DNA of 64,000 nt from Desulfogranum japonicum DSM 18378 (GCF_000429945.1 NZ_AUCV01000027.1:24239-88238), one strand, 5' to 3'. Shown: positions 34,691-47,984, counted from the first letter of the stretch. Notes: generated by a model from the sequence alone, not told the origin. Program-made: numbers and translations.

Positions 34691-36019
34691 TTAGTAATTA
34701 TCAAGATAATTCTGGAGTTCCCAGTCAGTTACAGCAATGCGATACGCATCCCATTCTTTTTCCTTACCCTCTACATATTTCTCAAAAATATGCTCCCCAA
34801 GGGCGGCTTTTGCAATTGGGCTAGCTTTGAACTCTTCGATAGCCTCGCACAGGTTTGCAGGCAAGCTGTCGATACCAACCGCCTCTTTCTCTGCTGGAGT
34901 CATTTCAAAAATGTCCTGATCCACAGATTTTGGAGCCTCGAGGTTATTCACAACACCGTCCAGACCCGAAGAGAGCATCATGGCAAAAGCAAGGTATGGG
35001 TTACATGATGGATCCGGGCAACGAACCTCGGTCCGTGTTCCCAAACCGCGGGACGCAGGAATACGTACCAGCGCAGAACGGTTGGAAGCAGACCATGCAA
35101 CATATACTGGAGCCTCGTAACCGGCAACCAGACGCTTGTAGGAGTTAACCAGAGGATTGGTTACAGCAACAAAGCCTTTTGCATTTTTGGTGATACCGGC
35201 AATATATTTATATGCTATTTCACTCAGCTGCAGAGGCCCTTTCTCGTCATAGAAGGCATTGGTGCCATCCAGATTGAACAGAGACTGGTTGGTGTGCATA
35301 CCGGAACCGTTAATACCAAAAATAGGTTTTGGCATAAAGGTGGCATGGAGTCCAAATTCGGCAGCGATGGAGCGTACAACCCACTTGTAGGTAATGGTGT
35401 TGTCTGCAGCGGTCAAGGCATCAGCATATTTAAAGTTGATTTCATGCTGTCCTTCGGCCACTTCGTGATGGGAGGCTTCAATTTCAAAACCCATTTCTTC
35501 AAGGGTCAGAATGATTTTACGACGGCAGTTGATGCCGGCATCATCAGGGTCTGTATCAAAATAGCCAGCTACATCGTGTGTATCGGTTGTGGAGAAACCT
35601 GCTTCGTCACGATCAAAGAGGAAAAACTCACACTCAGTACCAACGTTCATGGTATACCCCAGGTCCTTGGCTTCTGCCAGCACACGCTTCAGGTTGTTAC
35701 GCGGGCAACCTGCAAAAGGAGTTCCATCAGATTTGTACACATCGCAGATGATACGCGCAGCGTTGCTGCCATCCTGCTCCCTCCAAGGAAGAACGGTGAA
35801 GGTGTCATAATCTGGCTTCAGGTACATATCAGACTCATTGATACGAACAAAACCGTCGATTGATGAACCGTCAAACATCATTTGTCCATCAAGGGCTTTT
35901 TCAAGCTGGCTTTTAGGAATCGCAACATTTTTCATAAAACCAAAAATGTCTACGAACTGCAGCCTGAAAAAATGCACGTTCTTTTCTTCAACAATTTTGA
36001 GTATCTCATCCCTTGTCAT
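34691..36019 (-). CDS. glnA: Glutamine synthetase type I
   Basis: 442 residues, full length for the GSI-alpha size class. [20 protein letters not shown], the [15 protein letters not shown]/ammonia region and [25 protein letters not shown] are all present. The short length and the absence of an obvious adenylylation-loop Tyr suggest control by feedback and transcription rather than adenylylation (inference). TTGAGGAGATGAGCT precedes the ATG. A terminator at the end of glnD separates it from that gene, so it has its own promoter or depends on read-through. Confidence 0.96.
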   Translation of the reverse strand: MTRDEILKIVEEKNVHFFRLQFVDIFGFMKNVAIPKSQLEKALDGQMMFDGSSIDGFVRINESDMYLKPDYDTFTVLPWREQDGSNAARIICDVYKSDGTPFAGCPRNNLKRVLAEAKDLGYTMNVGTECEFFLFDRDEAGFSTTDTHDVAGYFDTDPDDAGINCRRKIILTLEEMGFEIEASHHEVAEGQHEINFKYADALTAADNTITYKWVVRSIAAEFGLHATFMPKPIFGINGSGMHTNQSLFNLDGTNAFYDEKGPLQLSEIAYKYIAGITKNAKGFVAVTNPLVNSYKRLVAGYEAPVYVAWSASNRSALVRIPASRGLGTRTEVRCPDPSCNPYLAFAMMLSSGLDGVVNNLEAPKSVDQDIFEMTPAEKEAVGIDSLPANLCEAIEEFKASPIAKAALGEHIFEKYVEGKEKEWDAYRIAVTDWELQNYLDNY

Positions 36020-36082
36020 AGCTCATCTCCTCAAGTTTAGATGAATTAGTTTTCTATCCGGCATCAGCCGAATTTTTTGCTC

Positions 36083-36100
36083 AAATAAAAGCTGCCTGCC

Positions 36101-36109
<9 letters not shown>
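36083..36109 (-). terminator. Intrinsic terminator overlapping end of glnD
   Basis: On the minus strand GCTGCCTG-AGG-CAGGCAGC is followed by TTTTATTT. The glnD TGA stop lies at the stem-loop junction, so translation of the last codons would compete with hairpin formation. Confidence 0.85.
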
Positions 36110-39048
<2,939 letters not shown>

Positions 39049-39216
39049 TCATTGACATGATCGCAGAACTGCCGCGCTTCTGTGGTCCTCTCGCTGCCTT
39101 GCAGAAATCCTGGCAATAACATATGTGACACCATCATCACCAACACTCCCTGTTATCAGGATATTCCAATCTGCTCAGCCACTCTTAACAAACTATGAAG
39201 AGAGTCCTGAGAGCTG

Positions 39217-40434
39217 TTAGTTATAGGCTGTTTCAGAATGCTCAGTAAAATCCAATCCCTGATCTTCCGCCTCAGGAGAAACCCTTAAGCCCATAAAATG
39301 GTCTATCCCTTTAAGAATAATCAAACTTACCACAAAAGTATAACCACAGACTACAAGTATGCCAATCAACTGACTGCCGAGTTGAGATATATTTCCGGCA
39401 AGCAAACCATCCACCCCTCCGGGGTTCACTGCTTTGCTCGCAAAAACACCCAGTAACAGGGTACCAGTGATTCCCCCCACACCATGAATACCGACAACAT
39501 CGAGGGAGTCATCAAATTGCATTTTAGCTTTAAAGTTTACAGCCAGATAGCAGACCAGACCTGCTATCAAACCAATAATCACAGCGGAATTGGGGCCGAC
39601 GAATCCAGCTGCCGGCGTTATTGTTGCCAACCCGGAAATAGCACCGGATGCAGCACCTAGAGTTGTCGGCTTACCTAGCTTAATCCACTCCAGGGCCGTC
39701 CACATTGCCATGCCTGCCATACCTGCCAGGTGTGTGGCGACAAAAGCAGTTGCAGCTATCCCGTCAGCTGCCAGGGCACTTCCGCCGTTAAATCCGAACC
39801 AACCAAACCAGAGCAACCCTGTTCCAAGCATGGTCATGGGCAGATTATGCGGCAGAAAATTTGTATGCCCGTGCCCTTTTCTTGGCCCTATAACCATTAC
39901 GGCAACCAGTGCGGCGACACCACAGGTAGCATGCACAACAAGACCACCTGCAAAATCCATAACATTCAGGCCTGCAAGCCAACCACCGCCCCAGATCCAA
40001 TGACACACCGGATTATACACCAGCACAGCCCAAAGCAAGCTGAAGATTGCAAAGGGAGCAAAACGGACCCGCTCGGCAAAAGCTCCTGTTATCAAAGCCG
40101 GTGTAATTACGGCAAACATACACTGGTAAATCATAAACACTGTCTGCGGTATGGTTGTCGCATAGGTTTCGCTTGGAGCATTTGTTACTCCGTGCAGGGC
40201 AAACATCGACAAATCACCCACCACCCCTGCAACATCCGGACCAAAAGACATTGTATAGCCAATGTAAATCCATTCCAGAGAGATTATGGAGATCATAATC
40301 AAGCTCTGCATGATTGTACCAAGGACATTTTCTGACCTAACCATGCCGGCATAGAACAATGCAAGCCCAGGAGTCATCAACAACACAAGCCCTGCTGCCG
40401 CCAGAATAAAAGCGGTATCAGCTCCATTAACCAT
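39217..40434 (-). CDS. amtB: Ammonium transporter
   Basis: I choose the ATG at 40434 because GGAGGAGGA stands directly before it; the frame continues 9 codons further to 40461. 405 residues with 11 expected helices: the N-terminal ADTAFILAAAGLVLLMTPGLALFYAGMVR, the pore His pair (VVHATCGVAALV and VVGIHGVGG), and a short C-terminal tail for PII docking. It imports ammonium and is blocked by unmodified PII from the next gene. Confidence 0.95.
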   Translation of the reverse strand: MVNGADTAFILAAAGLVLLMTPGLALFYAGMVRSENVLGTIMQSLIMISIISLEWIYIGYTMSFGPDVAGVVGDLSMFALHGVTNAPSETYATTIPQTVFMIYQCMFAVITPALITGAFAERVRFAPFAIFSLLWAVLVYNPVCHWIWGGGWLAGLNVMDFAGGLVVHATCGVAALVAVMVIGPRKGHGHTNFLPHNLPMTMLGTGLLWFGWFGFNGGSALAADGIAATAFVATHLAGMAGMAMWTALEWIKLGKPTTLGAASGAISGLATITPAAGFVGPNSAVIIGLIAGLVCYLAVNFKAKMQFDDSLDVVGIHGVGGITGTLLLGVFASKAVNPGGVDGLLAGNISQLGSQLIGILVVCGYTFVVSLIILKGIDHFMGLRVSPEAEDQGLDFTEHSETAYN

Positions 40435-40461
40435 TCCTCCTCCTTTACCAAATAAGAACAT

Positions 40462-41016
40462 TTTTGTAATTTAATTTTTGCATTTTTTACAATGCAAGCC
40501 TAGCCACCGCGTTGTAACCCCGAAAGGACTGAGCTCTATCAAACTGATTATTCGGCAAAAAAAACACCACCCCTTTTCAAACAGTCTCGATGATTTTTCA
40601 ACACAGTGGGGCTGTACAGCGTCGCAACGGCTACTCCATAGAAGTGCATGCCAATCCTGTATATTCCTCCAACACACAGGGACAACACACCCAAAAACGT
40701 AGGCATATTGACAAAAAAATAACACAAAAGCAATAAAAACAAGATCGCAGAACAAGAGACGCCTACTTACACACAAAATTGTAAGCACAAAACAAAAAAT
40801 CTACAATTTTGTAGAAAAAAGAAACAGCATCAGGATAATTGACAAAAGATCAGCTGACCTGTACAATTTTTCTAAGGTAAGAAAAGCACCGGAATGGTAG
40901 CGTTGAACAGTGCCAAATAATTAAGGAATTCAGCGCAAGCAGTATAGTGATACCATCGTAAGGTATTGTCGAATTCTTAGCAGACAACCTGGTAAGAATA
41001 CATACAGCCAGAAAAC
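40462..41016. other. 555-bp AT-rich gap between amtB and PilZ gene
   Basis: No gene is seen. Three ACAATTTT/AAAATTGT elements recur: CTTACA…TTGTAAG near 40766-40785, CTACAATTTTGTAG at 40801-40814 and TACAATTTTTCTA near 40862. They may be operators or UP-like elements for the divergent promoters. I found no GG-N10-GC element before amtB. Confidence 0.4.
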
Positions 41017-41385
41017 TTGTCTTCAACAGGCAGCCGCGTGGAAAACGAAAGAAGAACTTTTATCAGGCCGGAATCACTCAATTTACTTGATTACCTCGTG
41101 ATCGATTCCCAGGGCAGACAGGGGTCATACTCCATGGCCAGAACCTTGAACGTCAGTGAGGGGGGTATCCTCATGGAAACCCATCAACACTTACCACAGG
41201 GACAGCAGGTTATGATTACCCTGGGCCTTGAGGATGATCTCATCAACGTAATGGGGAAGATTGTCTATTCCAAGCAATCTGCAGGACGCACGAAAAGTGG
41301 AGTCGAATTTTTTCAGATTGCAGAAAAAGATAAAGAGGTTCTCGAAAAATACATCAAAGCTTTCAACAATTACTTCCAGAAATAA
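41017..41385 (+). CDS. PilZ-domain protein (c-di-GMP receptor)
   Basis: 122 residues, essentially one PilZ domain. It has the arginine motif ERRTFIR near the N-terminus and LNVSEGGI (D/N-x-S-x-x-G), the two c-di-GMP-binding elements. No ATG fits; I use the TTG at 41017, and a GTG at 41038 is an alternative that also keeps ERRTFIR. It stands next to mannose-nucleotide genes and may tie polysaccharide or motility output to c-di-GMP (inference). Confidence 0.85.
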   Translation: MSSTGSRVENERRTFIRPESLNLLDYLVIDSQGRQGSYSMARTLNVSEGGILMETHQHLPQGQQVMITLGLEDDLINVMGKIVYSKQSAGRTKSGVEFFQIAEKDKEVLEKYIKAFNNYFQK

Positions 41386-41418
41386 TCCGTTACCCGCCAA
41401 ACAGGCAACGGATTATTC
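41384..41418. terminator. Bidirectional terminator between PilZ gene and manC
   Basis: AATCCGTT…AACGGATT stem with a 15-nt loop. T-rich sequence lies on the plus-strand 3' side (ATTATTCT), and a similar A/T-rich run serves the minus strand. Confidence 0.65.
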
Positions 41419-41457
41419 TACAACAGCCCTATCAAAACTGTTCATTTGGTGGTGCGC

Positions 41458-42858
41458 TCATCGACCATACTCATCATCAAAACGTACAATATCGTCTTCT
41501 CCCAAATAACTGCCAATCTGTATTTCAATCAATTCCAATGGGATGACGCCTGGATTCTCGAGCCGGTGCATTGTTCCCCCTGGAATGTAGGTTGACTGGT
41601 TCTCATGGAGTAAAAACGATTTTTCTCCGTTAACTATTCTGGCAGTTCCTGTTACAACCACCCAATGCTCATGGCGATGATGGTGCATCTGCAGCGATAA
41701 TTTCGCCCCCGGCTTTACAGTAATTCTTTTAATCTGAAACCGACTATGCATCTCCAGGGTCGTATACGATCCCCATGGCCTGTACACAGTTTTATGGATC
41801 TGAAACTCCCCTCGTTTTTCCTTTTTCAGCCGGGCAACTATTTTCTTCACATCCTGGGAGCGGTCCATGGGGGCAACCAGCACGGCGTCGGCAGTTTCAA
41901 CAATCATCGTATCCTGCAACCCCACCGCTGCAACAAGAGTATGCTCAGCTTTTATCAGAGAGTTGCTAACATCTTCCAGCAGGACATCTCCACTGGTTAC
42001 ATTTCCCTGCTCATCTTTTTCAGCAACCTGCCACAACGCACGCCATGAGCCGATATCGCTCCAACCGATATCAGCTTCGACCACTGCCGCATTTTTTGTT
42101 TTTTCCATAACAGCATAGTCAATGGATTGCGATTCGCAGTTGGCCATGATTTCACCGTTAAATCGATAAAATATCCCATCCTGCTTCCCTCCGGCCACTG
42201 CCTGCTCCATAACAGTATAAATATCAGAGGAGTAAAGCTTGATCTCTTCCAGTAACGCACTTGCCGTAAAGGCAAACATACCGCTGTTCCAGAGATACTC
42301 GCCGCTTTGCAGGTATCTTCTGGCAGTCTCATAATCAGGCTTCTCAACAAATCTTTCCACCCGACTTCCTTCACCCTTGAGAATGTACCCATACCCGGTT
42401 TCCGGGTGATCCGGGGTAATACCAAATGTTACCAGCATTCCCTGCAGGGCGAGCTTTTCCGCGGCAAGAACTGCATCTGCGAACGCCAGGTCATCACGGA
42501 TTAAATGGTCGGCTGGCAAAACCAGAAGCACCTTTTCATCATTGCTGTTTCTGACACTGTATTGAGCTGCCCCGCAAATGGCTGGTGCAGTGTTTTTACC
42601 CACAGGTTCCAGTAATAAGCTAAACGTTGGGAATATCCCAAGTTCTTCTACCTGTGTCTGAATCATGAACCGGTGTTCTTCCCCTACCACGATGATAGGC
42701 GGAAGCACATCGGGAAGAGCTGAAACCCGAAGCAGTGTATTTTGTAACAATGAATGTCCTCCAATGAGGCTCAACACTTGCTTTGGGTAAAGTTCCCGGG
42801 ATAAAGGCCATAACCTGGATCCTGTTCCACCTGCTAATATAACGGGTTGTATAGACAC
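41458..42858 (-). CDS. manC: Mannose-1-phosphate guanylyltransferase/mannose-6-phosphate isomerase (type II)
   Basis: 466 residues. GDP-mannose pyrophosphorylase domain with AGGTGSRLWPLSRELYPKQ and FVEKPDYETA; C-terminal cupin isomerase domain with RPWGSYTTLEMHSRFQIKRI and LQMHHHRHEHW. It makes GDP-mannose for the polysaccharide. It starts at GTG with GAAGGAGTAATT upstream. Confidence 0.95.
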   Translation of the reverse strand: MSIQPVILAGGTGSRLWPLSRELYPKQVLSLIGGHSLLQNTLLRVSALPDVLPPIIVVGEEHRFMIQTQVEELGIFPTFSLLLEPVGKNTAPAICGAAQYSVRNSNDEKVLLVLPADHLIRDDLAFADAVLAAEKLALQGMLVTFGITPDHPETGYGYILKGEGSRVERFVEKPDYETARRYLQSGEYLWNSGMFAFTASALLEEIKLYSSDIYTVMEQAVAGGKQDGIFYRFNGEIMANCESQSIDYAVMEKTKNAAVVEADIGWSDIGSWRALWQVAEKDEQGNVTSGDVLLEDVSNSLIKAEHTLVAAVGLQDTMIVETADAVLVAPMDRSQDVKKIVARLKKEKRGEFQIHKTVYRPWGSYTTLEMHSRFQIKRITVKPGAKLSLQMHHHRHEHWVVVTGTARIVNGEKSFLLHENQSTYIPGGTMHRLENPGVIPLELIEIQIGSYLGEDDIVRFDDEYGR

Positions 42859-42956
42859 AATTACTCCTTCTTGGTTGGTTACGTTTCAAGTTCTACTCAC
42901 CAGTATTTTTAATACCCCCACACTATGACCGGTTACTCACGCTTACAGTTTGCAAC

Positions 42957-44330
42957 CTACTCCTGCCGGATCAGAGCGAGTAACTCTTCAGTTTTGGCAT
43001 CAAGCAACTGTTTATCGCCACGACTCTCAACATTCAAACGAAGAAGCGGCTCGGTGTTTGATTTGCGGATATTAAAACGATATCGATCATAGGTGACGGA
43101 TACACCGTCAATATATTCCAGATATCCATCGCCATACTGCTGTTCAATTTTCTTCAATACACTGTCAGGGTCAGCGACTTTGGAATTTATCTCTCCACTC
43201 ACAGGGAAATCTTTCATCATATCATCAACCATGGCCGAGAGCGTCTTGCCGCGAGAACTTATCAGCTGCGTGACCAGAAGCCAGGGAATCATCCCTGAAT
43301 CACAGTAGCCAAAATCACGGAAATAATGGTGCGCAGACATTTCTCCACCATAAATGGCACGGGTAGAGCGCATCTTTTCCTTGATAAAAGCATGCCCTGT
43401 CCTGGTCATGACCGGTTTACCTCCGAGCCGTTTGACCGTCTCAATGGTATTCCAGGTCAGACGCGGATCATAGAGTATGGTTTCCCCAGGATGCTCTTCC
43501 AAAAGAGCAGCGCCTAAGAAAGCAACTATGTAATAGCCTTCAATAAATCTTCCATTTTCATCAAAAAAGAAGCAACGGTCAAAATCCCCATCCCAGGCTA
43601 TGCCCAGATCGGCATTATGCTTTTTGACAGCCAGAGCTGTCTCCTCCCTATTTTGGGGCAGCAGCGGATTTGGCACACCATTTGGAAATGTACCATCCGG
43701 ATGATCATGCATACGAATAAACGAAAACGGCAGATGTTGTTCCAACAGATCTATCACGGGACCTGCACAACCATTGCCAGGATTCACAACAAGTTTCAGT
43801 GGCCGCAAAATCTCTGGATTGACATAGGACAGAAGATGGCGAATGTAGGCATCTTTGCCGTATCGCTGCTCGCAAACTCCATGGGATGACTGGTTTTCCA
43901 CCACAAACGGAGTCTCTGCTGTTTTTGTGAGTTTTTCAGCAATGGCCTGCAATCCACTGTTTGCGGAAACCGGCCTGGCTCCTTTCTGTACAATTTTCAT
44001 GCCATTATACTCTGCAGGATTGTGACTTGCGGTCACCATTATACCCCCATCAATACCTTCATACTCCTGACTGAATGCAGCGAAATACACCTCTTCTGTT
44101 CCGCACAATCCGAGATCAACAACATCCACACCGCAGCCGAGAATGCCTGTAATCGACGCGTCTGACAACGCTGGGCTGGACAGACGCATGTCTCTGCCAA
44201 CAGCAACCTTGGTTGGCGAAAATGTTTCACAATATGCCTCTCCTATTCTGGCGGCAATTTTTTCGTTCAATTCATCGGGGACTCTGCCGCGAATATCATA
44301 GGCAGTGAAATAGCTGGGCATATCCTTCAT
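42957..44330 (-). CDS. manB: Phosphomannomutase/phosphoglucomutase
   Basis: 457 residues of the ManB/AlgC family: VTASHNPAEYNGMK with the phospho-Ser, IAWDGDFDRCFFFDE metal loop, GGEMSAHHYFRDFGYCDSG sugar loop and RKSNTEPLLRLNVE phosphate-binding end. It supplies mannose-1-phosphate (or glucose-1-phosphate) to ManC downstream. It is divergent from rfbA. Confidence 0.94.
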   Translation of the reverse strand: MKDMPSYFTAYDIRGRVPDELNEKIAARIGEAYCETFSPTKVAVGRDMRLSSPALSDASITGILGCGVDVVDLGLCGTEEVYFAAFSQEYEGIDGGIMVTASHNPAEYNGMKIVQKGARPVSANSGLQAIAEKLTKTAETPFVVENQSSHGVCEQRYGKDAYIRHLLSYVNPEILRPLKLVVNPGNGCAGPVIDLLEQHLPFSFIRMHDHPDGTFPNGVPNPLLPQNREETALAVKKHNADLGIAWDGDFDRCFFFDENGRFIEGYYIVAFLGAALLEEHPGETILYDPRLTWNTIETVKRLGGKPVMTRTGHAFIKEKMRSTRAIYGGEMSAHHYFRDFGYCDSGMIPWLLVTQLISSRGKTLSAMVDDMMKDFPVSGEINSKVADPDSVLKKIEQQYGDGYLEYIDGVSVTYDRYRFNIRKSNTEPLLRLNVESRGDKQLLDAKTEELLALIRQE

Positions 44331-44648
44331 GGAATCTTTTTCTCCTCATATTTGAAAGATTCTGAAATATACAGTAAGAGATAAGAGCAACTTTACTGTA
44401 CTTCCCCAGAAAAGGAAACAGGTGAACAATCCTCTAACATATCAATATGTTTTCTGATAACTGATCACGGGGGTTGCCCCACCGGCTTTCATTTACACCT
44501 TTACTGTAAGTGAATCCAGGTGCCCCAGATTTGGGTAAGGGTGACTACTTACAGGAAAGCGCAGACTCGGGTAGCCTGCCATGCGGGCAATCACGATCGT
44601 GCAACCTGTAATCACTTACATTTTCTGGATTATTAACGGAGACCAACA
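44331..44648. promoter_or_regulatory. 318-bp divergent manB/rfbA regulatory region
   Basis: Contains a 7-bp-arm palindrome AACATATCAATATGTT (44436-44451) followed by CTGATAACTG (44454-44463); TACAGTAA (44370-44377) facing TTACTGTA (44393-44400); TTACTGTAAGTGA (44501-44513); and TGTAATCACTTACA just before rfbA. These repeated TGTAA/TTACA elements look like operators for a shared regulator. Confidence 0.5.
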
Positions 44649-45512
44649 TTGAAAGGTATTATACTCGCAGGCGGCTCTGGAACACGCCTTTATCCATTAA
44701 CACGTGTCATCAGCAAACAGCTTATTCCTGTTTACGACAAGCCGATGATTTATTATCCTCTTTCGGTTCTCATGCTTGCCGGTATTCAGGATATTCTTAT
44801 TATCTCAACACCACACGATCTCCCCCGCTTTCAGGAGCTCTTTGGCGACGGCCGTCATATCGGTTTGCATTTACAGTATGCAGAGCAGCCAAAACCGGAA
44901 GGGCTTGCCCAGGCATTTATCATTGGCAAGGAATTCATAGGAAATGACTCGGTCTGCCTTGTTCTTGGCGACAACATCTTTTTCGGTCACGGATTTGCAG
45001 AGATCGTCACCAGATGCAGCAGGCTGACCAGCGGAGGGACTATTTTCGGATACCTGGTCAAAGATCCTCAACGCTATGGTGTAGTGGAATTTGACGATGA
45101 AAACAGGGTAATAGGCATTGAAGAAAAGCCTGTACAACCAAAATCCCGATATGCCGTACCTGGCCTGTATTTCTACGATAACCAGGTAGTGGATGTGGCA
45201 ATGTCCATCAAACCATCTGCCAGGGGTGAACTGGAAATCACGGATGTAAACAATTATTATCTGCAGCAGAAAAAACTCACAGTAGAGCTTCTTGGCCGCG
45301 GTTTCTGCTGGCTTGATACAGGCACCCACGAATCCCTCCAACAAGCCTCCAGTTATGTACAGGCTGTGCAGGAGCGACAGGGGCTCAAAATAGCCTGTCT
45401 TGAAGAAATTGCATACCGGCTGGGATACATAGACAAAGCTCAGGTGGAAAAACTCGCCTCATCCATGATCAAAAACCAGTACGGTCAATATCTCCTGGAC
45501 CTTATCCAGTAA
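44649..45512 (+). CDS. rfbA: Glucose-1-phosphate thymidylyltransferase
   Basis: 287 residues, normal length: [54 protein letters not shown] and [15 protein letters not shown]. It makes dTDP-glucose, the first step to dTDP-rhamnose. It begins at TTG with ACGGAGACC upstream. rfbD follows 21 nt later; rfbB and rfbC are not in this window. Confidence 0.95.
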   Translation: MKGIILAGGSGTRLYPLTRVISKQLIPVYDKPMIYYPLSVLMLAGIQDILIISTPHDLPRFQELFGDGRHIGLHLQYAEQPKPEGLAQAFIIGKEFIGNDSVCLVLGDNIFFGHGFAEIVTRCSRLTSGGTIFGYLVKDPQRYGVVEFDDENRVIGIEEKPVQPKSRYAVPGLYFYDNQVVDVAMSIKPSARGELEITDVNNYYLQQKKLTVELLGRGFCWLDTGTHESLQQASSYVQAVQERQGLKIACLEEIAYRLGYIDKAQVEKLASSMIKNQYGQYLLDLIQ

Positions 45513-45533
45513 CTCCCACAGGATACATCTACC

Positions 45534-46409
45534 ATGAATATTCTTATCACCGGAGCAAACGGTCAATTGGGCAGTGATTGCAAAACACTTCTTGCAAAGG
45601 ATCATTCCATCTGCTGCTGCGATGTTGGTCAGGTGGACATCACCAACGCAAAACAGGTAGCTGATCTTTTCAGCAAGCATCGCCCGGACATCGTCATCAA
45701 CTGCGCTGCCTACACCGCTGTTGATGCCTGCGAAGATCATGAGGAAATCTGCAGAGCTGTCAATACCCTGGGCCCCACCTACATCGCAGAACAGTGCAGC
45801 CTGCACCAGACGCGTTTTATTCAGGTTTCCACAGATTATGTCTACGACGGCAAAAAGCAAGCTCCCGACGCCTATCTAGAAGATGACGCAACCAACCCTC
45901 TTTCCGTCTACGGAAAAACAAAATTGGAGGGCGACCTGGCTGTGGCCAGGCTCTCTGATCACGTTATTCTGCGCACTGCCTGGCTTTATGGCATTAACGG
46001 CAAAAATTTCCTGAAAACCATGCTCAGACTGGCAACCATTGATCCCAAACGAACTATTCGGGTAGTGCACGACCAGTACGGTTCATTGACCTGGTCCTGG
46101 CGACTGGCAGAGCAGATCGGAAGATTGGTTGAGTCAGATATCAGAGGCGTTGTGCATGCAAGCTCTGAAGGCTACTCCACATGGTATGAAGCCGCACGCT
46201 ATTTCCTTGATGCCATGGACGTACCATATAGCCTTGAACCCTGCACAACGGAAGAATACCCCACCCCTGCCAAGCGACCAGGCAATTCGATTCTGGAAAA
46301 CAGCTGCCTCAAAAAGCACAACCTCAACGTCATGAATGATTGGCGTGAAGATGTTGATGAATTTGTCAATCGCTACCGAGCCAGACTTTTGGAAGAAGCG
46401 AGCCAGTAA
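45534..46409 (+). CDS. rfbD: dTDP-4-dehydrorhamnose reductase
   Basis: 291 residues of the extended SDR fold: MNILITGANGQLGSD, STDYVYDGKK, catalytic YGKTKLEGD and RTAWLYGINGKNFLKTML. It catalyses the last step of dTDP-L-rhamnose synthesis. The two middle enzymes must be encoded elsewhere. Confidence 0.94.
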   Translation: MNILITGANGQLGSDCKTLLAKDHSICCCDVGQVDITNAKQVADLFSKHRPDIVINCAAYTAVDACEDHEEICRAVNTLGPTYIAEQCSLHQTRFIQVSTDYVYDGKKQAPDAYLEDDATNPLSVYGKTKLEGDLAVARLSDHVILRTAWLYGINGKNFLKTMLRLATIDPKRTIRVVHDQYGSLTWSWRLAEQIGRLVESDIRGVVHASSEGYSTWYEAARYFLDAMDVPYSLEPCTTEEYPTPAKRPGNSILENSCLKKHNLNVMNDWREDVDEFVNRYRARLLEEASQ

Positions 46410-46477
46410 CTACCAAAGCCAAGTAAACCTCATCTGGAGACTGCCAGAGAAAAAAAGCAATTTCCCGACAGTCTCCG

Positions 46478-46538
46478 GTGCCTGTCCATACCTGCTCAGG
46501 AGTAGTGAAACTCTGGGGATTCATGTATGGGCAGGCAC
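46478..46538 (-). terminator. Large stem-loop at 3' end of cvpA-like gene
   Basis: GTGCCTGTCCATAC (46478-46491) and GTATGGGCAGGCAC (46525-46538) pair with one mismatch across 33 nt. No strong T-run follows, so the role is uncertain. A second stem (GGAGACTG…CAGTCTCC, about 46436-46475) lies beside it and may end the rfbAD transcript. Confidence 0.45.
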
Positions 46539-47074
46539 TATTTAGTGTCTTGTATGGCAGGCTCTTTTATACGCAGATACTCTTTCAGCCTGGGATCATT
46601 AATTAGAATCTGCAATTGCTCTGCACCAAGCTGGAGATATGGAGCACTCAAAGACTTGCGCAACATACCGTTGGTTGCAGACAGGCTGGATGCGACAAAC
46701 ATATATACTAAGGAGGCAACAATAAATCCTTTCACGACTCCAAGCGCCCCGCCAAGTGCCCGGTCAAACCATCCCAGCAGGGAAATCTCCATGACTTTTC
46801 TTAAAAGCTTGCCAAGCAACCCGAATGCTATGGCCGCAAGCAAAAACACGCAGCAAAAACATACCAGGAAGATCACTTTCGGGTTTTCTATATAACGCTC
46901 TGCAAATGGTGCAACAAAACCATGATATCTGGCTGCCAGTAAATACCCTCCGATCAGTCCGAAAAATGCTGCAAGTTGACGCATAAAACCAACCCACAGC
47001 CCTCTGACCAGAAAAAAAAGCATCAGCAGAACAACAATTATATCAAAATAGCTAAAATGGGGAAGACTGTTCAT
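46538..47074 (-). CDS. CvpA-family membrane protein
   Basis: 178 residues with four or so membrane helices: FDIIVVLLMLFFLVRGLWVGFMRQLAAFFGLIGGYLLA and GWFDRALGGALGVVKGFIVASLVYMF are characteristic of the CvpA (colicin V production accessory) family. Its biochemical role is not established. Confidence 0.88.
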   Translation of the reverse strand: MNSLPHFSYFDIIVVLLMLFFLVRGLWVGFMRQLAAFFGLIGGYLLAARYHGFVAPFAERYIENPKVIFLVCFCCVFLLAAIAFGLLGKLLRKVMEISLLGWFDRALGGALGVVKGFIVASLVYMFVASSLSATNGMLRKSLSAPYLQLGAEQLQILINDPRLKEYLRIKEPAIQDTK

Positions 47075-47108
47075 TTTTCCTGTTTATTGTTAAAGGGAAG
47101 ATAAAAAT

Positions 47109-47151
47109 CGCGTAAAAATACATTATCCGATCGTGTTGGCCTCTCAACTCA
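47109..47151 (+). repeat. Dispersed repeat copy B
   Basis: Second copy of the element at 3462-3504, placed between the divergent cvpA-like and phosphopantetheinyl transferase genes. Confidence 0.55.
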
Positions 47152-47183
47152 CTCATATCTAACTGACATTTATACACCTTTTC

Positions 47184-47984
47184 ATGAATTTAACAAGCAC
47201 CCTTCCCTCTTCCTTTCAGCTATCTCACATTACCGACCAAATGCTAAGCAGTGCCCTGGAGTCCGTGGGCCATCACTGGTGCAGCGATCGACAAACCACC
47301 GCCGCAATGATTGATCTTTCCGCCCTGAAAGGGTTTCTGCAGAATTTTGACAGAAAAGCCTGGCAACATATTCTTCTCTCTACAGGTGAACAGGAAATAT
47401 TCAAATCGTTTTCCCTGGAGAAACGCTATACAGAATGGCTCGGCGGCAGAATCGCAGCTAAATACGCCCTGGACATGTTGTGCAACAACACACACCTGCA
47501 ACAGCCAAAGTGGTCATCATATTCCATCCTGCCGGATCAGATCGGCCGTCCGGTTCTTACTCCTCAGGCAGAGTTGCCCTTTTCCGTTTCAATAAGTCAC
47601 AGCCACAGGTACGGAGCGGCAATGGTCTCAACCCATTGCAGTTGTGGGGTGGATATTCAATATCTGGATGAAAAGCTTCACCGCCTGCAGGACAAGTTCA
47701 GCACCCCGGAGGAACGATATGTAACAGCAGCAGTAACAGACACATTGATAAGTCTGGCTCTTATCTGGACAGCAAAAGAAGCAATCAAAAAATGTATTCT
47801 CTCGGATCAGCCGGCTCTGTTTACATGCACACAGGTACTTTCAATACAAGCGGGATGCACAGACAAGGACTGGACAATGACATGCACAGTTCAGACTGAA
47901 AGCAACTGCCAGGAAATCACAGTAGACCTTCTGCAATGGGAAAAATATATCATCGCCCGCTGCACCGGAGGAAACCATGCCTGA
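47184..47984 (+). CDS. 4'-phosphopantetheinyl transferase (Sfp type)
   Basis: 266 residues. The Sfp-type motifs are present: FSVSISHSHRYGAAMVS, CGVDIQYLDE (GVD) and the catalytic WTAKEAIKKC (WxxKEAxxK). It transfers phosphopantetheine from CoA to carrier proteins. Its end overlaps mutM by 8 nt. Confidence 0.88.
   Translation: MNLTSTLPSSFQLSHITDQMLSSALESVGHHWCSDRQTTAAMIDLSALKGFLQNFDRKAWQHILLSTGEQEIFKSFSLEKRYTEWLGGRIAAKYALDMLCNNTHLQQPKWSSYSILPDQIGRPVLTPQAELPFSVSISHSHRYGAAMVSTHCSCGVDIQYLDEKLHRLQDKFSTPEERYVTAAVTDTLISLALIWTAKEAIKKCILSDQPALFTCTQVLSIQAGCTDKDWTMTCTVQTESNCQEITVDLLQWEKYIIARCTGGNHA

Noticed and set aside
40462..40560. Sigma-54 promoter before amtB
   Set aside because: TGGCTAGGCTTGCA has only 8 nt between GG and GC instead of 10.
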